From assembly GCA_003149555.1 (NCBI GenBank), contig QCWE01000001.1, positions 1,142,546-1,206,545 of the forward strand: a stretch of 64,000 bases of DNA, in the 5' to 3' direction. The notes beneath the pieces are model-generated. The model had not been told where the DNA came from, did not search any database, and was given only the letters and a program-made list of their open reading frames with translations. This DNA comes from Candidatus Aquiluna sp. XM-24bin5. GTDB lineage: Bacteria; Actinomycetota; Actinomycetia; Actinomycetales; Microbacteriaceae. How positions within the stretch are numbered: the stretch's first letter is position 1; each line of letters starts with the position of its first letter. The position numbers were made by a program, and so were the translations under genes. Below are positions 37,536-47,242 of this stretch, in pieces.

Positions 37536-37940
37536 ATGGCAACCCCTAAGACAACCGCGGCAGCTAAGAAGCCTCGTCGCAAGGACAAGAAGAATGTGCC
37601 AGCCGGTCAGGCCCACATCCGTTCAACTTTTAACAACACCATCATCACCATCACCGACCCAACCGGTGCTGTGATTTCCTGGTCTTCCTCTGGAGACGTC
37701 GGATTCAAGGGTTCACGTAAGTCGACCCCGTTCGCCGCTCAGATGGCAGCCGAGAACGCTGCCCGTAAGGCTCAGGAGCACGGCCTCAAGAAGGTTGACG
37801 TGTTCGTCAAAGGCCCAGGTTCAGGTCGTGAGACCGCGATCCGTTCCCTACAGGCCGCAGGCCTCGAGGTTGGCTCGATCTCAGACGTAACACCACAAGC
37901 TCACAACGGCTGCCGCCCTCCAAAGCGTCGCCGCGTCTAA
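37536..37940 (+). CDS. rpsK: 30S ribosomal protein S11
   Basis: S11 lies on the platform near the E site. It has 134 residues. [19 protein letters not shown], the [13 protein letters not shown] loop and [11 protein letters not shown] at the end are diagnostic. rpsD, which often follows rpsK in other bacteria, is not here; rpoA follows instead. Confidence 0.98.
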   Translation: MATPKTTAAAKKPRRKDKKNVPAGQAHIRSTFNNTIITITDPTGAVISWSSSGDVGFKGSRKSTPFAAQMAAENAARKAQEHGLKKVDVFVKGPGSGRETAIRSLQAAGLEVGSISDVTPQAHNGCRPPKRRRV

Positions 37941-38032
37941 CAAAAACTTAACCCCAAAGATTCGGTCAGCCCAACCGGATCAAACCCCGACGAGTATCAA
38001 ATAGCGGGTACTCAGACGAAAGGAACCACATA

Positions 38033-39022
38033 GTGCTAATTGCACAGCGCCCCACCCTTCACGAAGAAGTTATCAGTGACAACCGATCACGATTCATCCT
38101 GGATCCACTGGAGCCAGGCTTTGGCTACACCCTAGGCAACTCCCTGCGCCGCACCCTGCTCTCATCGATCCCAGGTGCTGCAGTGACCAACATCCGCATC
38201 CAGGGCGTAAGCCACGAGTTCTCCACCATCCCAGGTGTCAAAGAAGACGTTGTTGAGGTAATCCTCAACATCAAGAACCTCGTGGTCTCCTCCGAGCACG
38301 ATGCGCCGGTAGTTGCTCACCTATCGAAGTCCGCAGCCGGTCCTGTGACTGCAGCAGACATCCAGGTGCCAGCCGGTGTTGAGGTTCACAACCCAGACCT
38401 AGTAATTGCGACCTTGAACTCCAAGGGCAAGCTCGAGATCGAGTTCATCATTGAGCGTGGTCGTGGCTATGTTCAGGCAAGCCAGAACCGCAACCCAGAT
38501 GCAGAGGCCGGAGTAATTCCAGTTGACTCGATCTACTCCCCAGTTCTCAAGGTTTCTTACCGTGTCGAGGCAACCCGTGCCGGTGAGTTCACCAACTTCG
38601 ACAAGCTTGTTGTTGATGTTGAGACCAAGAGCTCGATGGCTCCTAAGGATGCAGTTGCATCTGCAGGTGCAACTCTGGTCGAGCTCTTTGGCCTCGCCAA
38701 GGAACTGAACGAAGAGGCCGAGGGTATCGAGATTGGACCTGCTCCAGTTGAGATGGCGGCCTCGAACGAGCTCTCAACCCCGATTGAGGACCTAGACCTC
38801 ACGGTTCGTTCCTACAACTGCCTCAAGCGTGAGGGCATCAACACAGTTTCCGAGCTCATTGCCTTGAGCGAGGATCAGCTAATGAACATCCGAAACTTCG
38901 GCTCTAAGTCGGTAGACGAGGTGCGCGACAAGCTCACCAGCATGGGCCTTCGTTTCAAGGATGCCGTCCCAGGCTTCGACTCCGCTTACTTCGGTGGCGG
39001 CTTCGACGAAGACCAGATCTAA
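38033..39022 (+). CDS. rpoA: DNA-directed RNA polymerase subunit alpha
   Basis: It has 329 residues. The N-terminal assembly domain ([22 protein letters not shown]) and the C-terminal UP-element/activator domain ([23 protein letters not shown] ... [10 protein letters not shown]) are joined by a flexible linker near 230-245. GTG 38033 follows AAAGGAACC. The C-terminal tail is acidic (GGGFDEDQI). Confidence 0.98.
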   Translation: MLIAQRPTLHEEVISDNRSRFILDPLEPGFGYTLGNSLRRTLLSSIPGAAVTNIRIQGVSHEFSTIPGVKEDVVEVILNIKNLVVSSEHDAPVVAHLSKSAAGPVTAADIQVPAGVEVHNPDLVIATLNSKGKLEIEFIIERGRGYVQASQNRNPDAEAGVIPVDSIYSPVLKVSYRVEATRAGEFTNFDKLVVDVETKSSMAPKDAVASAGATLVELFGLAKELNEEAEGIEIGPAPVEMAASNELSTPIEDLDLTVRSYNCLKREGINTVSELIALSEDQLMNIRNFGSKSVDEVRDKLTSMGLRFKDAVPGFDSAYFGGGFDEDQI

Positions 39023-39041
39023 GTAGCGCAAGGAGAAACTA

Positions 39042-39701
39042 ATGCCTACCCCAACAAAGGGCCCACGTCTCGGAGGCGGACCAGCTCACGAGCGCCTAAT
39101 GCTAAACAACATGGCAACCAGCCTGTTCAAGCACGGCAAGATCACCACGACTGAGACTCGTGCGAAGCGTCTTCGCCCGATTGCTGAGCGCCTGGTGACT
39201 TTCGCCAAGCGTGGCGATCTGGCATCACGCCGTCGCGTTATGCAGCAGATCCTCGATAAGGGCGTTGTCCACCAGCTCTTCGCTGAGATCGCACCTCAGG
39301 TTCAGGATCGCCCAGGCGGATACACCCGTATCGTCAAGCTCGGCTACCGCAAGGGAGACAATGCCCCGATGGCCATGATTGAGCTGGTTCTCGAGCCGGT
39401 GACGCCAAAGCCAAAGACCAAGAAGGCCAAGCTGACCAACAACGTTGCGACTTCGGCACCTGCCGAGGAGCCTGCAGCAGAGGCAGTAGAGGAGCAGGCC
39501 GAGGCAGTTGCTGAGGAAGCTCCAGCAGCAGAGGCACCAGCAGAGGCTGAAGCACCTGCAGAGGAGCCAGCCGCCGAGGAGGCGCCAGCAGCTGAGGAAG
39601 CTCCTGCAGAGGAGCCAGCTGCGGAAGCTCCAGCCGAGGAAGCTCCAGCCGCGGAGGCAGCTGCTGAAGAGGCTGCAGCCGAGGAAGAGCCAAAGGCCTA
39701 A
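39042..39701 (+). CDS. rplQ: 50S ribosomal protein L17 with acidic Ala-Glu C-terminal tail
   Basis: The L17 core ([23 protein letters not shown] ... [20 protein letters not shown]) is complete by about residue 118. It is followed by about 100 residues dominated by Ala, Glu and Pro ([16 protein letters not shown] units), nearly doubling the protein to 219 residues. Shorter acidic tails are known on actinobacterial L17; this is at the long end. The charge is opposite to the basic tails of S17 and L15 in the same cluster. Confidence 0.95.
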   Translation: MPTPTKGPRLGGGPAHERLMLNNMATSLFKHGKITTTETRAKRLRPIAERLVTFAKRGDLASRRRVMQQILDKGVVHQLFAEIAPQVQDRPGGYTRIVKLGYRKGDNAPMAMIELVLEPVTPKPKTKKAKLTNNVATSAPAEEPAAEAVEEQAEAVAEEAPAAEAPAEAEAPAEEPAAEEAPAAEEAPAEEPAAEAPAEEAPAAEAAAEEAAAEEEPKA

Positions 39702-39702
39702 C

Positions 39703-39708
39703 TAGAAT
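39703..39708 (+). promoter_or_regulatory. Candidate leaderless -10 hexamer (TAGAAT) for truA
   Basis: TAGAAT ends six bases before ATG 39715, with no Shine-Dalgarno sequence between. It directly follows the rplQ stop. Confidence 0.4.
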
Positions 39709-39714
39709 CAAATT

Positions 39715-40578
39715 ATGAGTGTGCCCGCTGGATTGACCGGCGGGCTTACTCGTTTCCGCATCAATCTTGCCTACGACGGAACTGACTTTGTTGGCTGGGC
39801 AAAACAGCCAAACCTGAGAACCGTCCAGGGCGAGATTCTTGGGGCTCTGACCACCATCTTTGGAGCAAGCCCAGATGACTTCGGGATGCGTGTTGCGGGT
39901 CGAACCGACGCGGGCGTCCACGCAGGCTTTCAGGTTTGCCATGTTGACATCACCGAGCAGCAAATAGCTCGGCTGGGCAGGGCACCATTTTCGGCAGCGA
40001 GGTTGGACGGCTTGCTCCCGGACGACATTGCGATCATAGATATTCTCGAGGCGCCGTCGGGCTTTGATGCCAGGTTTAGTGCTGCAGGCAGGACCTACCA
40101 CTTTGGTATTGCCGATCCGGCCTGCAAGCCTGATCCCAAGCAGGCCAGGTATGTATTGTCAGTGGCTAGAGAGCTTGACGCAGGCGCAATGGATGTGGCT
40201 GGGAAGAGTCTCGTTGGCCTTAGGGATTTTGGGGCGTTTTGCAAGCCCCGAGAGGGAGCCACAACCATTCGAGAGCTCAGAGAGCTAGCTGTTGAGCGCG
40301 AGCCTGACGGTCGAATTCTCGTGACCTTGAGCGCGGATGCGTTTTGTCACAACATGGTCCGCTCGATTGTCGGAGCCTTGATCGCAGTGGGTGAGGGGAA
40401 GCTGTCTTTGGGCGAATTGGAGCAAATCACCAGGGCAGCAAAGCGAACCAGTAAGTTCAAGGTGGTCGAGCCCCACGGACTCTCGCTAGATGATGTACAG
40501 TACCCGCCGGATGACCAGCTAGCAGCTCAGGCAGAAAAGGCTAGAAATCTGCGCTCAGACGAGGATATTTCTGTTTGA
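39715..40578 (+). CDS. truA: tRNA pseudouridine synthase A
   Basis: TruA makes pseudouridine 38-40 in tRNA anticodon arms. It has 287 residues. The catalytic Asp lies in GRTDAGVHAGFQVCHVD. FRINLAYDGTDFVGWAKQ at the N-terminus and FCHNMVRSIVGALIAVG toward the end are typical. ATG 39715 has a TAGAAT hexamer six bases upstream and no ribosome binding site. Confidence 0.97.
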   Translation: MSVPAGLTGGLTRFRINLAYDGTDFVGWAKQPNLRTVQGEILGALTTIFGASPDDFGMRVAGRTDAGVHAGFQVCHVDITEQQIARLGRAPFSAARLDGLLPDDIAIIDILEAPSGFDARFSAAGRTYHFGIADPACKPDPKQARYVLSVARELDAGAMDVAGKSLVGLRDFGAFCKPREGATTIRELRELAVEREPDGRILVTLSADAFCHNMVRSIVGALIAVGEGKLSLGELEQITRAAKRTSKFKVVEPHGLSLDDVQYPPDDQLAAQAEKARNLRSDEDISV

Positions 40579-40603
40579 CCCTAGGGTGCAAAACCCCTAG
40601 ACT
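40575..40603 (+). promoter_or_regulatory. rplM-rpsI promoter
   Basis: TTGACC (40575-40580) and TAGACT (40598-40603) have an exact 17-base spacer. The -35 box overlaps the truA stop codon. Transcription should start near 40610, giving a ~79-base leader. Confidence 0.7.
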
Positions 40604-40615
40604 TGCTCCTTGGTT

Positions 40616-40654
40616 CGGCGTTGCCGAGCGGTTTGAAACCGCATCAGTCTGCGG
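40616..40654 (+). promoter_or_regulatory. Candidate L13 leader with mutually exclusive hairpins
   Basis: CGGC-GTT-GCCG (40616-40626) is followed by hairpin A, GCGGTT (40628-40633) with AACCGC (40637-40642). Hairpin B is CCGCA (40639-40643) with TGCGG (40650-40654). A and B compete for bases 40639-40642. This is the architecture of a switchable ribosomal-protein leader. It lies between the promoter and rplM. Confidence 0.5.
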
Positions 40655-40688
40655 AATCACTCAACAAGAAACTACGAGGTAATTTAGC

Positions 40689-41132
40689 GTGCGTACTTAT
40701 TCGCCAAAGGCCAGCGAGCTGAGCCACGAGTGGTTTGTCATCGACGCCACCGATGTGGTGCTGGGCCGTCTTGCTACCCAGGCAGCTACTCTGCTGCGCG
40801 GTAAGCACAAGCCAACTTTTGCAAACCACATGGACAACGGTGACTTCGTGATCATCATCAACGCAGACAAGGTCGCGCTAACCGGCTCAAAGCTGACCCA
40901 GAAGATGGCCTACCGCCACTCCGGGTACCAGGGCGGTCTAACTGCCACCAGCTACGCCGAGCTTCTTGAGAAGAGCCCAGAGAAGGCAGTTGAGAAGGCC
41001 ATTCGCGGCATGCTTCCAAAGAACTCACTCGGTGACCAGATGCTGAAGAAGCTCAAGGTTTACTCAGGCAGCGAGCACCCACATGAGGCGCAGCAGCCAA
41101 AGACTTTCGTTATCGATCAGATTGCCCAGTAA
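40689..41132 (+). CDS. rplM: 50S ribosomal protein L13
   Basis: L13 is an early 50S assembly protein. It has 147 residues. [28 protein letters not shown] and [17 protein letters not shown] are diagnostic. GTG 40689 lies after ACGAGGTAA. It forms an operon with rpsI. Confidence 0.98.
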   Translation: MRTYSPKASELSHEWFVIDATDVVLGRLATQAATLLRGKHKPTFANHMDNGDFVIIINADKVALTGSKLTQKMAYRHSGYQGGLTATSYAELLEKSPEKAVEKAIRGMLPKNSLGDQMLKKLKVYSGSEHPHEAQQPKTFVIDQIAQ

Positions 41133-41142
41133 GGAAAAGAAC

Positions 41143-41646
41143 TTGGCTGAAAACGACGTAGTAGAGACTCAGGCAACCGAGGCAGAGGCCGAGGTCACCA
41201 CCTACAGCACCGAGAGTGCTCCGGTTGAGAAGAAGGTTCGCTCTCGTGGCGAGCTCACTCAGGCAGGCTCCGGCACCGGTCGCCGCAAGGAGGCCGTGGC
41301 TAGGGTGCGCATCGCACCGGGATCCGGCAAAATCACCGTCAACGGCCGCACCTTCGAGGACTACTTCCCAAACAAGCTTCACCAGCAGCTGATTACCGAC
41401 CCGTTCAAGGTCTTGGAGCTGCAGGGTGCATACGACGTAACAGCCCGCATTGATGGTGGTGGCATTGCCGGACAGGCAGGCGCCCTTCGCCTAGGTATTT
41501 CACGTGCGTTGAACCAGATTGACGCAGACAACAACCGTCCAGCCTTGAAGAAGGCCGGATTCCTCAGCCGCGATGCTCGTGTAATTGAGAGCAAGAAGGC
41601 TGGACTAAAGAAGGCCCGCAAGGCCTCCCAGTTCTCCAAGCGTTAG
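41143..41646 (+). CDS. rpsI: 30S ribosomal protein S9 with acidic N-terminal extension
   Basis: S9 reaches the P-site tRNA with its C-terminal SKR tail, which is present (KASQFSKR). TTG 41143 with AAGGA upstream is the chosen start, giving 167 residues; the frame extends to 41083 inside rplM, but that would be out of context. The core begins near residue 45 ([20 protein letters not shown]). The ~40 residues before it are Glu/Thr-rich ([14 protein letters not shown]), unlike the usual ~130-residue S9. Confidence 0.95.
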   Translation: MAENDVVETQATEAEAEVTTYSTESAPVEKKVRSRGELTQAGSGTGRRKEAVARVRIAPGSGKITVNGRTFEDYFPNKLHQQLITDPFKVLELQGAYDVTARIDGGGIAGQAGALRLGISRALNQIDADNNRPALKKAGFLSRDARVIESKKAGLKKARKASQFSKR

Positions 41647-41656
41647 TCTTTCGGCC

Positions 41657-43000
41657 ATGGCCAGGCTTTTTGGCACCGATGGCGTTCGCGGAACCGCGAA
41701 CCAAGAAATCACCGCGACTCTTGCGCTAAACCTTGCCCAGGCAGCCGCAATTGTTCTCGCCGAGGGCGCTCGAGAGCGTGGGGAAAGACCGCGTGCAGTT
41801 ATAGCCCGTGACCCCAGGGTTTCCTCAGACTTCATCGCTGCAGCAGTGTCTGCAGGCCTCGCATCCTCGGGTGTAGACGTATTTGATGCGGGAGTGATCC
41901 CAACCCCAGCCTGTGCGTACTTGACCGCAGATCTTGGCGCGGACTTTGGTGTCATGATCTCTGCAAGCCATAACCCAGCACCGGACAACGGCATCAAGTT
42001 CTTCTCTCACGGGGGACACAAGCTTCCCGACTCTGTTGAGGATGAAATCGAGAGCAATATGGGTGAGTCCTTGACGCCAATTGGCGGTGAGGTTGGCAAG
42101 GTAGCTCGATTTGCGGATGCCGAAGATAGGTATCTTGTTCACCTGCTTGGAACCCTCGAAACCAGGCTCGATGGCCTGAAAGTAGTGGTTGATTGTGCCA
42201 ACGGCGCGGCGAGTGCGCTCTCCCCTCAAGCTTTGAGCGATGCCGGGGCAAAGGTAGTGGTGATCGGTGCTGATCCAGATGGCACAAACATCAATTCGGG
42301 TTATGGCTCCACTCACCTATCTGCCCTGCAGGCAGCGGTAGTTGAAAATGGCGCAGCGCTAGGTATCGCCCACGATGGTGATGCTGATAGATGCTTGGCT
42401 GTCGATGAGAACGGCAAGGTGATAGACGGCGATCACATAATGGCAATTCTTGCTTTGGCAATGAAAGACTCTGGCCGCCTGAGCCGTGACACCCTGGTCG
42501 CAACCGTGATGTCCAACCTCGGGTTGAAGGTGGCGATGAAGGATGCCGGCATAAAGATTATTGAGACTGGAGTGGGCGACCGTTATGTCCTAGAGGAGAT
42601 GCGCTCTGGGGGTTATGCTCTTGGCGGCGAGCAGTCGGGGCACATAATTTTTAGCCAGTACGCAACTACCGGTGATGGATTGCTAACCGGTTTGCAGCTG
42701 GCAGCTCGAATGGTCGAGACCGGCAAATCGCTCAGCGAGCTGGCTGCCGTCATGGGCACATACCCGCAGGTTTTGATCAACGTCCCCGATGTCGATAAGT
42801 CCGCCCTAGCGCAGCATCCTGATCTGGCCGAGCTGGTCGACCAGGCGAAAGCTGATCTTGGTGAGGATGGCAGAGTGCTTCTTAGAGCATCCGGGACCGA
42901 GGCTCTGGTTCGGGTCATGGTTGAGGCAAAGGACCACGGCAGCGCCCAGAGCTGGGCTGATCGAATCGCCAATCTAGTTGCCGAGAAGCTCGCCCTCTAG
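41657..43000 (+). CDS. glmM: Phosphoglucosamine mutase
   Basis: It converts glucosamine-6-phosphate to glucosamine-1-phosphate for UDP-GlcNAc and peptidoglycan. It has 447 residues. The phosphoserine loop [16 protein letters not shown], the metal loop [14 protein letters not shown] and the sugar-binding [10 protein letters not shown] are intact. It starts ten bases after rpsI. Its stop TAG shares the CTAG palindrome with the stop of coaA on the other strand. Confidence 0.97.
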   Translation: MARLFGTDGVRGTANQEITATLALNLAQAAAIVLAEGARERGERPRAVIARDPRVSSDFIAAAVSAGLASSGVDVFDAGVIPTPACAYLTADLGADFGVMISASHNPAPDNGIKFFSHGGHKLPDSVEDEIESNMGESLTPIGGEVGKVARFADAEDRYLVHLLGTLETRLDGLKVVVDCANGAASALSPQALSDAGAKVVVIGADPDGTNINSGYGSTHLSALQAAVVENGAALGIAHDGDADRCLAVDENGKVIDGDHIMAILALAMKDSGRLSRDTLVATVMSNLGLKVAMKDAGIKIIETGVGDRYVLEEMRSGGYALGGEQSGHIIFSQYATTGDGLLTGLQLAARMVETGKSLSELAAVMGTYPQVLINVPDVDKSALAQHPDLAELVDQAKADLGEDGRVLLRASGTEALVRVMVEAKDHGSAQSWADRIANLVAEKLAL

Positions 43001-43944
43001 ATCTTTCTTAGCAGCACCCGCTCAACCCTGTGTTCGGCACCCTTCTGCATCACAAGGGTTGCCCTCGACCTGGTCGGCTCAATGTTTTCTTTGAGGTTCA
43101 CAAGATTTATTTCACTCCAAAAGCCCCGGGCCCGCTCCATCGCCTGTTGCTGAGATAAGTCCTTGGTGAGGTTGTGGAAGTAGGAGCTGGGGTTTGTGAA
43201 CGCTGTTTTCCAGAGCTGCTCAAAGCGTGAGAGGTACCACTGCTCAAGGTTTTCGGGATCAGCATCGATGTAGATGCTGAAGTCGAAGTAGTCGCTGAGG
43301 GCAACCTCCTGACCCGGGGCCGGGGGCTGCAGCAGGTTTAGGCCCTCTACGATCAAGACATCAGGCGTAGTGACGGTTGTGAATTCACCGTCGACTATGT
43401 CGTAGGTGAGGTGAGAGTAGACCGGGACCTGGACCTCACTTTTTCCAGACTTTATGTCTGCAACGAACTCAAGCAGGCGCTTTCGGTCGTAACTCTCAGG
43501 GAAACCCTTGCGACCCATGAGTCCGCGCCGCTCTAGCTCTTTGTTTGGATAGAGAAAACCGTCGGTGGTCACGAGCTCTACGTTGGGCATTCCTTCCCAG
43601 CGCTGCATGAGCTCTCTCAGCAACCTTGAGACGGTGGATTTTCCCGCCGCCACCGATCCTGCAACAGCAATTATGAAGGGGGTTCTTGCAGCCCTCTCCC
43701 CAAAAAACTCAACCGCATTGCCGTGAAGCATCTGGGCCTGCTTGACATAGATGCTAAGAAGCTCGCTTACTGGCAGGTAAACCTCACTGACTTCCTGGAG
43801 ATCCAGCAGGTCACCGAGTCCACGAATCTTCCGGAGCTCTGCCTCTGTGAGCGGCATCGAGGTTGAGCCTGCCAGGTCTGACCAATCCGCACGCTCTATG
43901 GATACATACGGTGAGCGGCTTTGGGGTCGTTTGGCTGCACTCAC
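42997..43944 (-). CDS. coaA: Pantothenate kinase, type I
   Basis: This is the first step of coenzyme A synthesis, pantothenate to 4'-phosphopantothenate. It has 315 residues. The P-loop is [18 protein letters not shown] (about 90-107). [19 protein letters not shown] and [11 protein letters not shown] are conserved. GTG 43944 lies only 30 bases from the divergent glmS start. It converges on glmM, overlapping by four bases. Confidence 0.96.
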   Translation of the reverse strand: MSAAKRPQSRSPYVSIERADWSDLAGSTSMPLTEAELRKIRGLGDLLDLQEVSEVYLPVSELLSIYVKQAQMLHGNAVEFFGERAARTPFIIAVAGSVAAGKSTVSRLLRELMQRWEGMPNVELVTTDGFLYPNKELERRGLMGRKGFPESYDRKRLLEFVADIKSGKSEVQVPVYSHLTYDIVDGEFTTVTTPDVLIVEGLNLLQPPAPGQEVALSDYFDFSIYIDADPENLEQWYLSRFEQLWKTAFTNPSSYFHNLTKDLSQQQAMERARGFWSEINLVNLKENIEPTRSRATLVMQKGAEHRVERVLLRKI

Positions 43945-43961
43945 AAGGGGCTATTCTGCCG

Positions 43962-43967
43962 TAGATT
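43962..43967 (+). promoter_or_regulatory. Candidate leaderless -10 hexamer (TAGATT) for glmS
   Basis: TAGATT ends seven bases before ATG 43975. The whole glmS-coaA intergenic gap is 30 bases, so conventional leaders for both genes cannot fit. Confidence 0.4.
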
Positions 43968-43974
43968 AGGGGCC

Positions 43975-45825
43975 ATGTGTGGAATCGTGGGCTACGTGGG
44001 CCCGGGGTCAACACTCGATGTTTTACTCGGTGGCCTAAAGCGCCTGGAATATCGAGGCTATGACTCGGCGGGAATCTCGGTAATCACGAAGGATGCCGGG
44101 CTGCAGACTCGTAAGCGAGCTGGAAAGCTCTCGGTTCTAGTTGAGGACCTCTCTCACTCACCGCTCAGCGAAGCCCAGATTGGTATTGGCCACACCCGCT
44201 GGGCCACCCACGGAGCCCCTACCGACACAAACGCCCACCCGCATCTAGGTGGGGAACACCTAAAGCTATCCCTAATTCACAACGGCATAATCGAGAATTT
44301 TGCCGAGCTAAAACAGGAGCTAATTGAAGCCGGAGTAACTTTCAGCTCAGAGACCGATAGTGAGGTCGCCGCTCACCTAGTTGCAAGAGAGTACGAGAAG
44401 ACCAAAGACCTAACCGCAGCCTTTAGGGCCGTCGTGAGAAGACTCATGGGTGCCTTCACTCTGCTGTGTATTCATGAGGAGCAGCCAGACCTGGTTCTTG
44501 CCGCGAGGAGAAACTCACCCCTGGTGATTGGGCTTGGTGATGGAGAAAACTTCCTCGGTAGTGATGTTGCGGCATTCGTGGCACACACCAAGCGAGCGGT
44601 TTCCGTGGGTCAGGATCAGATCGTACAATTGCGCCGGGACTCAGTGGTGGTTTCGACCTTCGAGGGTGAGCCGGTAACTCCTGAGGAGTTCACCGTTGAC
44701 TGGGATGCTTCGGCTGCCTCAAAGGGTGGCTGGCCCTCTTTCATGGCCAAGGAGATTGCAGATCAACCGCAGGCCCTTGGCGATACGTTGATGGGGCGGC
44801 TTGGTTCAGATGGTTCTGTGAAGCTAAGTGAGTTTGCTGGTTTCGACGCTCTTTCCAAGATCAACAGCATCACAATCATTGCCTGCGGCACTGCTGCCTA
44901 TGCGGGTGAAGTCACTAAGTATGCGCTTGAAAAGTGGGCAAAAATCCGAACCAACGTTGAGCTTGCTCACGAGTTCCGCTATCGCGAGCCAATTATTGAC
45001 GAGCAAAGCCTTGTAATTGCAATCAGCCAGTCCGGGGAAACCATGGACACCCTGATGGCGGTGCGTTACGCGAAGGAGCGCGGGGCAAAGGTGCTAGCCA
45101 TCTGTAATACCCAAGGAGCCACCTTGGCTAGGGAATCTGATACCACGATATACACCCATGCAGGACCTGAGGTGGCAGTGGCATCGACAAAGGCCTTCAC
45201 CGCGCAAATCACTGCGGGACAGCTCGTTGCGCTCTCTCTTGCCTGGCAGCGTGGCGCAACAGAGCAAGACGAGCTGAGAAAGCTTGGCAGGGAACTACTA
45301 AAGCTCCCAAGGCTCTCGAAGAGGGTTCTTGACTCTGTTGGTCGCATGCGTGAAATCGGCCAGGAGCTGAAGGACGCAAAATCGGTCCTGTTCCTAGGTC
45401 GAAATGTCGGGTTCCCAATAGCTATGGAAGGCGCGCTTAAGCTCAAGGAGCTTGCGTATATTCACGCCGAAGGCTTTGCAGCCGGCGAGCTCAAGCACGG
45501 CCCGATTGCGCTGATCGAAGAGGGTCAGCCAGTTCTTGTGGTGGTGCCATCGCCTCGCGGAGAGGACTCCCTACACCCAAAGGTCGTCTCCAACATCCAG
45601 GAGATCAAGGCCAGAGGTGCCAAGGTCATTGCTATTGCTGAGGAGGGGGATAGCGAGGTTGGAGAAAGCGCGGACGAGGTCTTCTTTGTGCCTAAGACCC
45701 ACTCGTTCATGGCGGCCCAGCTCTGCGTTTTGCCACTGCAGATTTTTGCCCTAGAGCTTGCGAGTGCCAAGGGTCTAGATGTTGACCAGCCAAGGAACCT
45801 GGCCAAGAGCGTGACGGTCGAGTGA
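43975..45825 (+). CDS. glmS: Glutamine-fructose-6-phosphate aminotransferase (isomerizing)
   Basis: It makes glucosamine-6-phosphate, the entry to amino-sugar synthesis. The correct start is ATG 43975 because the mature enzyme needs Cys right after Met (MCGIVGYVG); the open frame extends to 43921. It has 616 residues: glutaminase domain (HTRWATHGAPTDTNAHPH), then two SIS domains (IACGTAAYAGEV, ISQSGETMDTL) and the C-terminal DQPRNLAKSVTVE. No glmS ribozyme could fit in the 30-base gap. Confidence 0.97.
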   Translation: MCGIVGYVGPGSTLDVLLGGLKRLEYRGYDSAGISVITKDAGLQTRKRAGKLSVLVEDLSHSPLSEAQIGIGHTRWATHGAPTDTNAHPHLGGEHLKLSLIHNGIIENFAELKQELIEAGVTFSSETDSEVAAHLVAREYEKTKDLTAAFRAVVRRLMGAFTLLCIHEEQPDLVLAARRNSPLVIGLGDGENFLGSDVAAFVAHTKRAVSVGQDQIVQLRRDSVVVSTFEGEPVTPEEFTVDWDASAASKGGWPSFMAKEIADQPQALGDTLMGRLGSDGSVKLSEFAGFDALSKINSITIIACGTAAYAGEVTKYALEKWAKIRTNVELAHEFRYREPIIDEQSLVIAISQSGETMDTLMAVRYAKERGAKVLAICNTQGATLARESDTTIYTHAGPEVAVASTKAFTAQITAGQLVALSLAWQRGATEQDELRKLGRELLKLPRLSKRVLDSVGRMREIGQELKDAKSVLFLGRNVGFPIAMEGALKLKELAYIHAEGFAAGELKHGPIALIEEGQPVLVVVPSPRGEDSLHPKVVSNIQEIKARGAKVIAIAEEGDSEVGESADEVFFVPKTHSFMAAQLCVLPLQIFALELASAKGLDVDQPRNLAKSVTVE

Positions 45826-45826
45826 T

Positions 45827-46180
45827 TTGATTTATGGCATTGGAGTCGACGTCTGCTCGGTAGAGCGCCTAGAGCAGTCGCTTGGTCGAACCGATAATCT
45901 CGCAGCTCGCCTCTTTCACGAGGATGAGCTTACTCTTTCCGGACAATCTCTGGCCGCGAGGTTTGCAGCCAAGGAGGCTCTTGCCAAGGCTTTAGGCACT
46001 CCTTCGATTCTGGCTTGGAATGAGATTGAGGTGGCCAAGGAAAGAAGCGGCAAGCCTTTCTTTAGATTTCACGGGAAGACCGGCGACAAGATTGAGGAGC
46101 TTGGAGATTTGAAATTTCACCTTTCGCTCTCTCATGACGGGCCGGTTGCAGTCGCATCGGTTGTGGTGGAGAGTATTTAG
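45827..46180 (+). CDS. acpS: Holo-[acyl-carrier-protein] synthase
   Basis: It transfers 4'-phosphopantetheine from CoA to acyl carrier protein. It has 117 residues. IYGIGVDVCSVERLEQSL with the metal Asp, and FAAKEALAKALG with the metal Glu, are conserved. The start is TTG 45827, one base after the glmS stop. It is followed directly by alr. Confidence 0.95.
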   Translation: MIYGIGVDVCSVERLEQSLGRTDNLAARLFHEDELTLSGQSLAARFAAKEALAKALGTPSILAWNEIEVAKERSGKPFFRFHGKTGDKIEELGDLKFHLSLSHDGPVAVASVVVESI

Positions 46181-47242
46181 ATGCGTTCAATCGAGGTCAA
46201 CCTAGACGCCATTAGAAGCAATTACTCTGCGCTGAGGGAAAAGCTGGCCCCTGCCAAGGTCATGGCCATTGTGAAGGCAAATGCCTACGGACACGGCATG
46301 ATCGAAGTGGCTCGTGCGCTGGATGGCAATGTGGATGCCATGGGGGTGGCGGATCTCTCCGAGGCGATCTCTCTGCGAGAGGCAGGCATCAAGTCTCGAG
46401 TAATGGCTTGGCTCATTGGGCCAAGTGACGACCTTTCAATTGCCGCGGCTAGAAACATCGAGGTTGGCATTTCGACGTTTGATCAGCTTGAGCGCCTCCC
46501 TGAGAATGCCAAATTTCACATCAAGATAGACACCGGACTTGGCCGTAATGGTTTTTCCCGGTTGGACTTCGAGAAACTCTTTGCAGCCCTTGCAGATAAA
46601 GACCCGATCGGCATCTTCTCGCACCTTGCTAATACGTCTGTCTCGGAAGACCTAAAGCAGAAAAAGATTTTTGATGAGGCCATTGATTTGGCCAAGTCCA
46701 TGGGTATCAGCTTTCAAGAGCACCACCTTGCCGCCTCAGCTGGTGCTTTGTCCTACGAAGATTTTCGTTATGACATGGTGCGTTGCGGCATTGCCGTCTA
46801 CGGACTGAATCCTTTTGAGGATAAAGAGGTTGAGGGCATTGAGCTTCGTCCCGCAATGCGAGTTTTGAGCGAGCTAATAAATGTCAAGCGGGTCCCCGCG
46901 GGTCAGGGCGTTTCATATGGCTACCGCTACATAACAGAGCGCGAGACAAATCTTGGGCTGGTGCCATTTGGGTACTCCGAGGGGATGCCCAGGATTTCTG
47001 CCAATCACGAGGTGCTGATTGCTGGAAGGCTGTATCCGGTTGTTGGTCGAGTTGCCATGGACCAATTCGTTGTCGACCTGGGAAGTTCTGACCTACCCAT
47101 CGGCTCGGAGGTAGTTATCTTCGGAGATCCAGAGGGCGGTGAGCCATCGGCCGAGGCCTTGGGAGCATCGGCAGGCACCATAAATTATGAGATTGTCACT
47201 CGGATTGGCGGCAGAGCCACGAGAACCTACCTGGGGCGCTAA
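46181..47242 (+). CDS. alr: Alanine racemase
   Basis: This PLP enzyme makes D-alanine for peptidoglycan. It has 353 residues. The PLP lysine is in MAIVKANAYGHG. RCGIAVYGLNPF and GYRYITERETNLGLVPFGYSEG carry the second-site residues. It abuts acpS and its stop overlaps the tsaE start. Alr-tsaE-tsaB-tsaD is a conserved actinobacterial order. Confidence 0.97.
   Translation: MRSIEVNLDAIRSNYSALREKLAPAKVMAIVKANAYGHGMIEVARALDGNVDAMGVADLSEAISLREAGIKSRVMAWLIGPSDDLSIAAARNIEVGISTFDQLERLPENAKFHIKIDTGLGRNGFSRLDFEKLFAALADKDPIGIFSHLANTSVSEDLKQKKIFDEAIDLAKSMGISFQEHHLAASAGALSYEDFRYDMVRCGIAVYGLNPFEDKEVEGIELRPAMRVLSELINVKRVPAGQGVSYGYRYITERETNLGLVPFGYSEGMPRISANHEVLIAGRLYPVVGRVAMDQFVVDLGSSDLPIGSEVVIFGDPEGGEPSAEALGASAGTINYEIVTRIGGRATRTYLGR

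Noticed and set aside
40611..40688. tRNA-like sequence (GTTGCCGAGCGG) before rplM
   Set aside because: Resembles a Ser/Leu D-arm, but no acceptor stem, anticodon arm or T arm follows; better read as a leader RNA.
43945..43974. glmS ribozyme
   Set aside because: Only 30 bases separate glmS from coaA, far too short.
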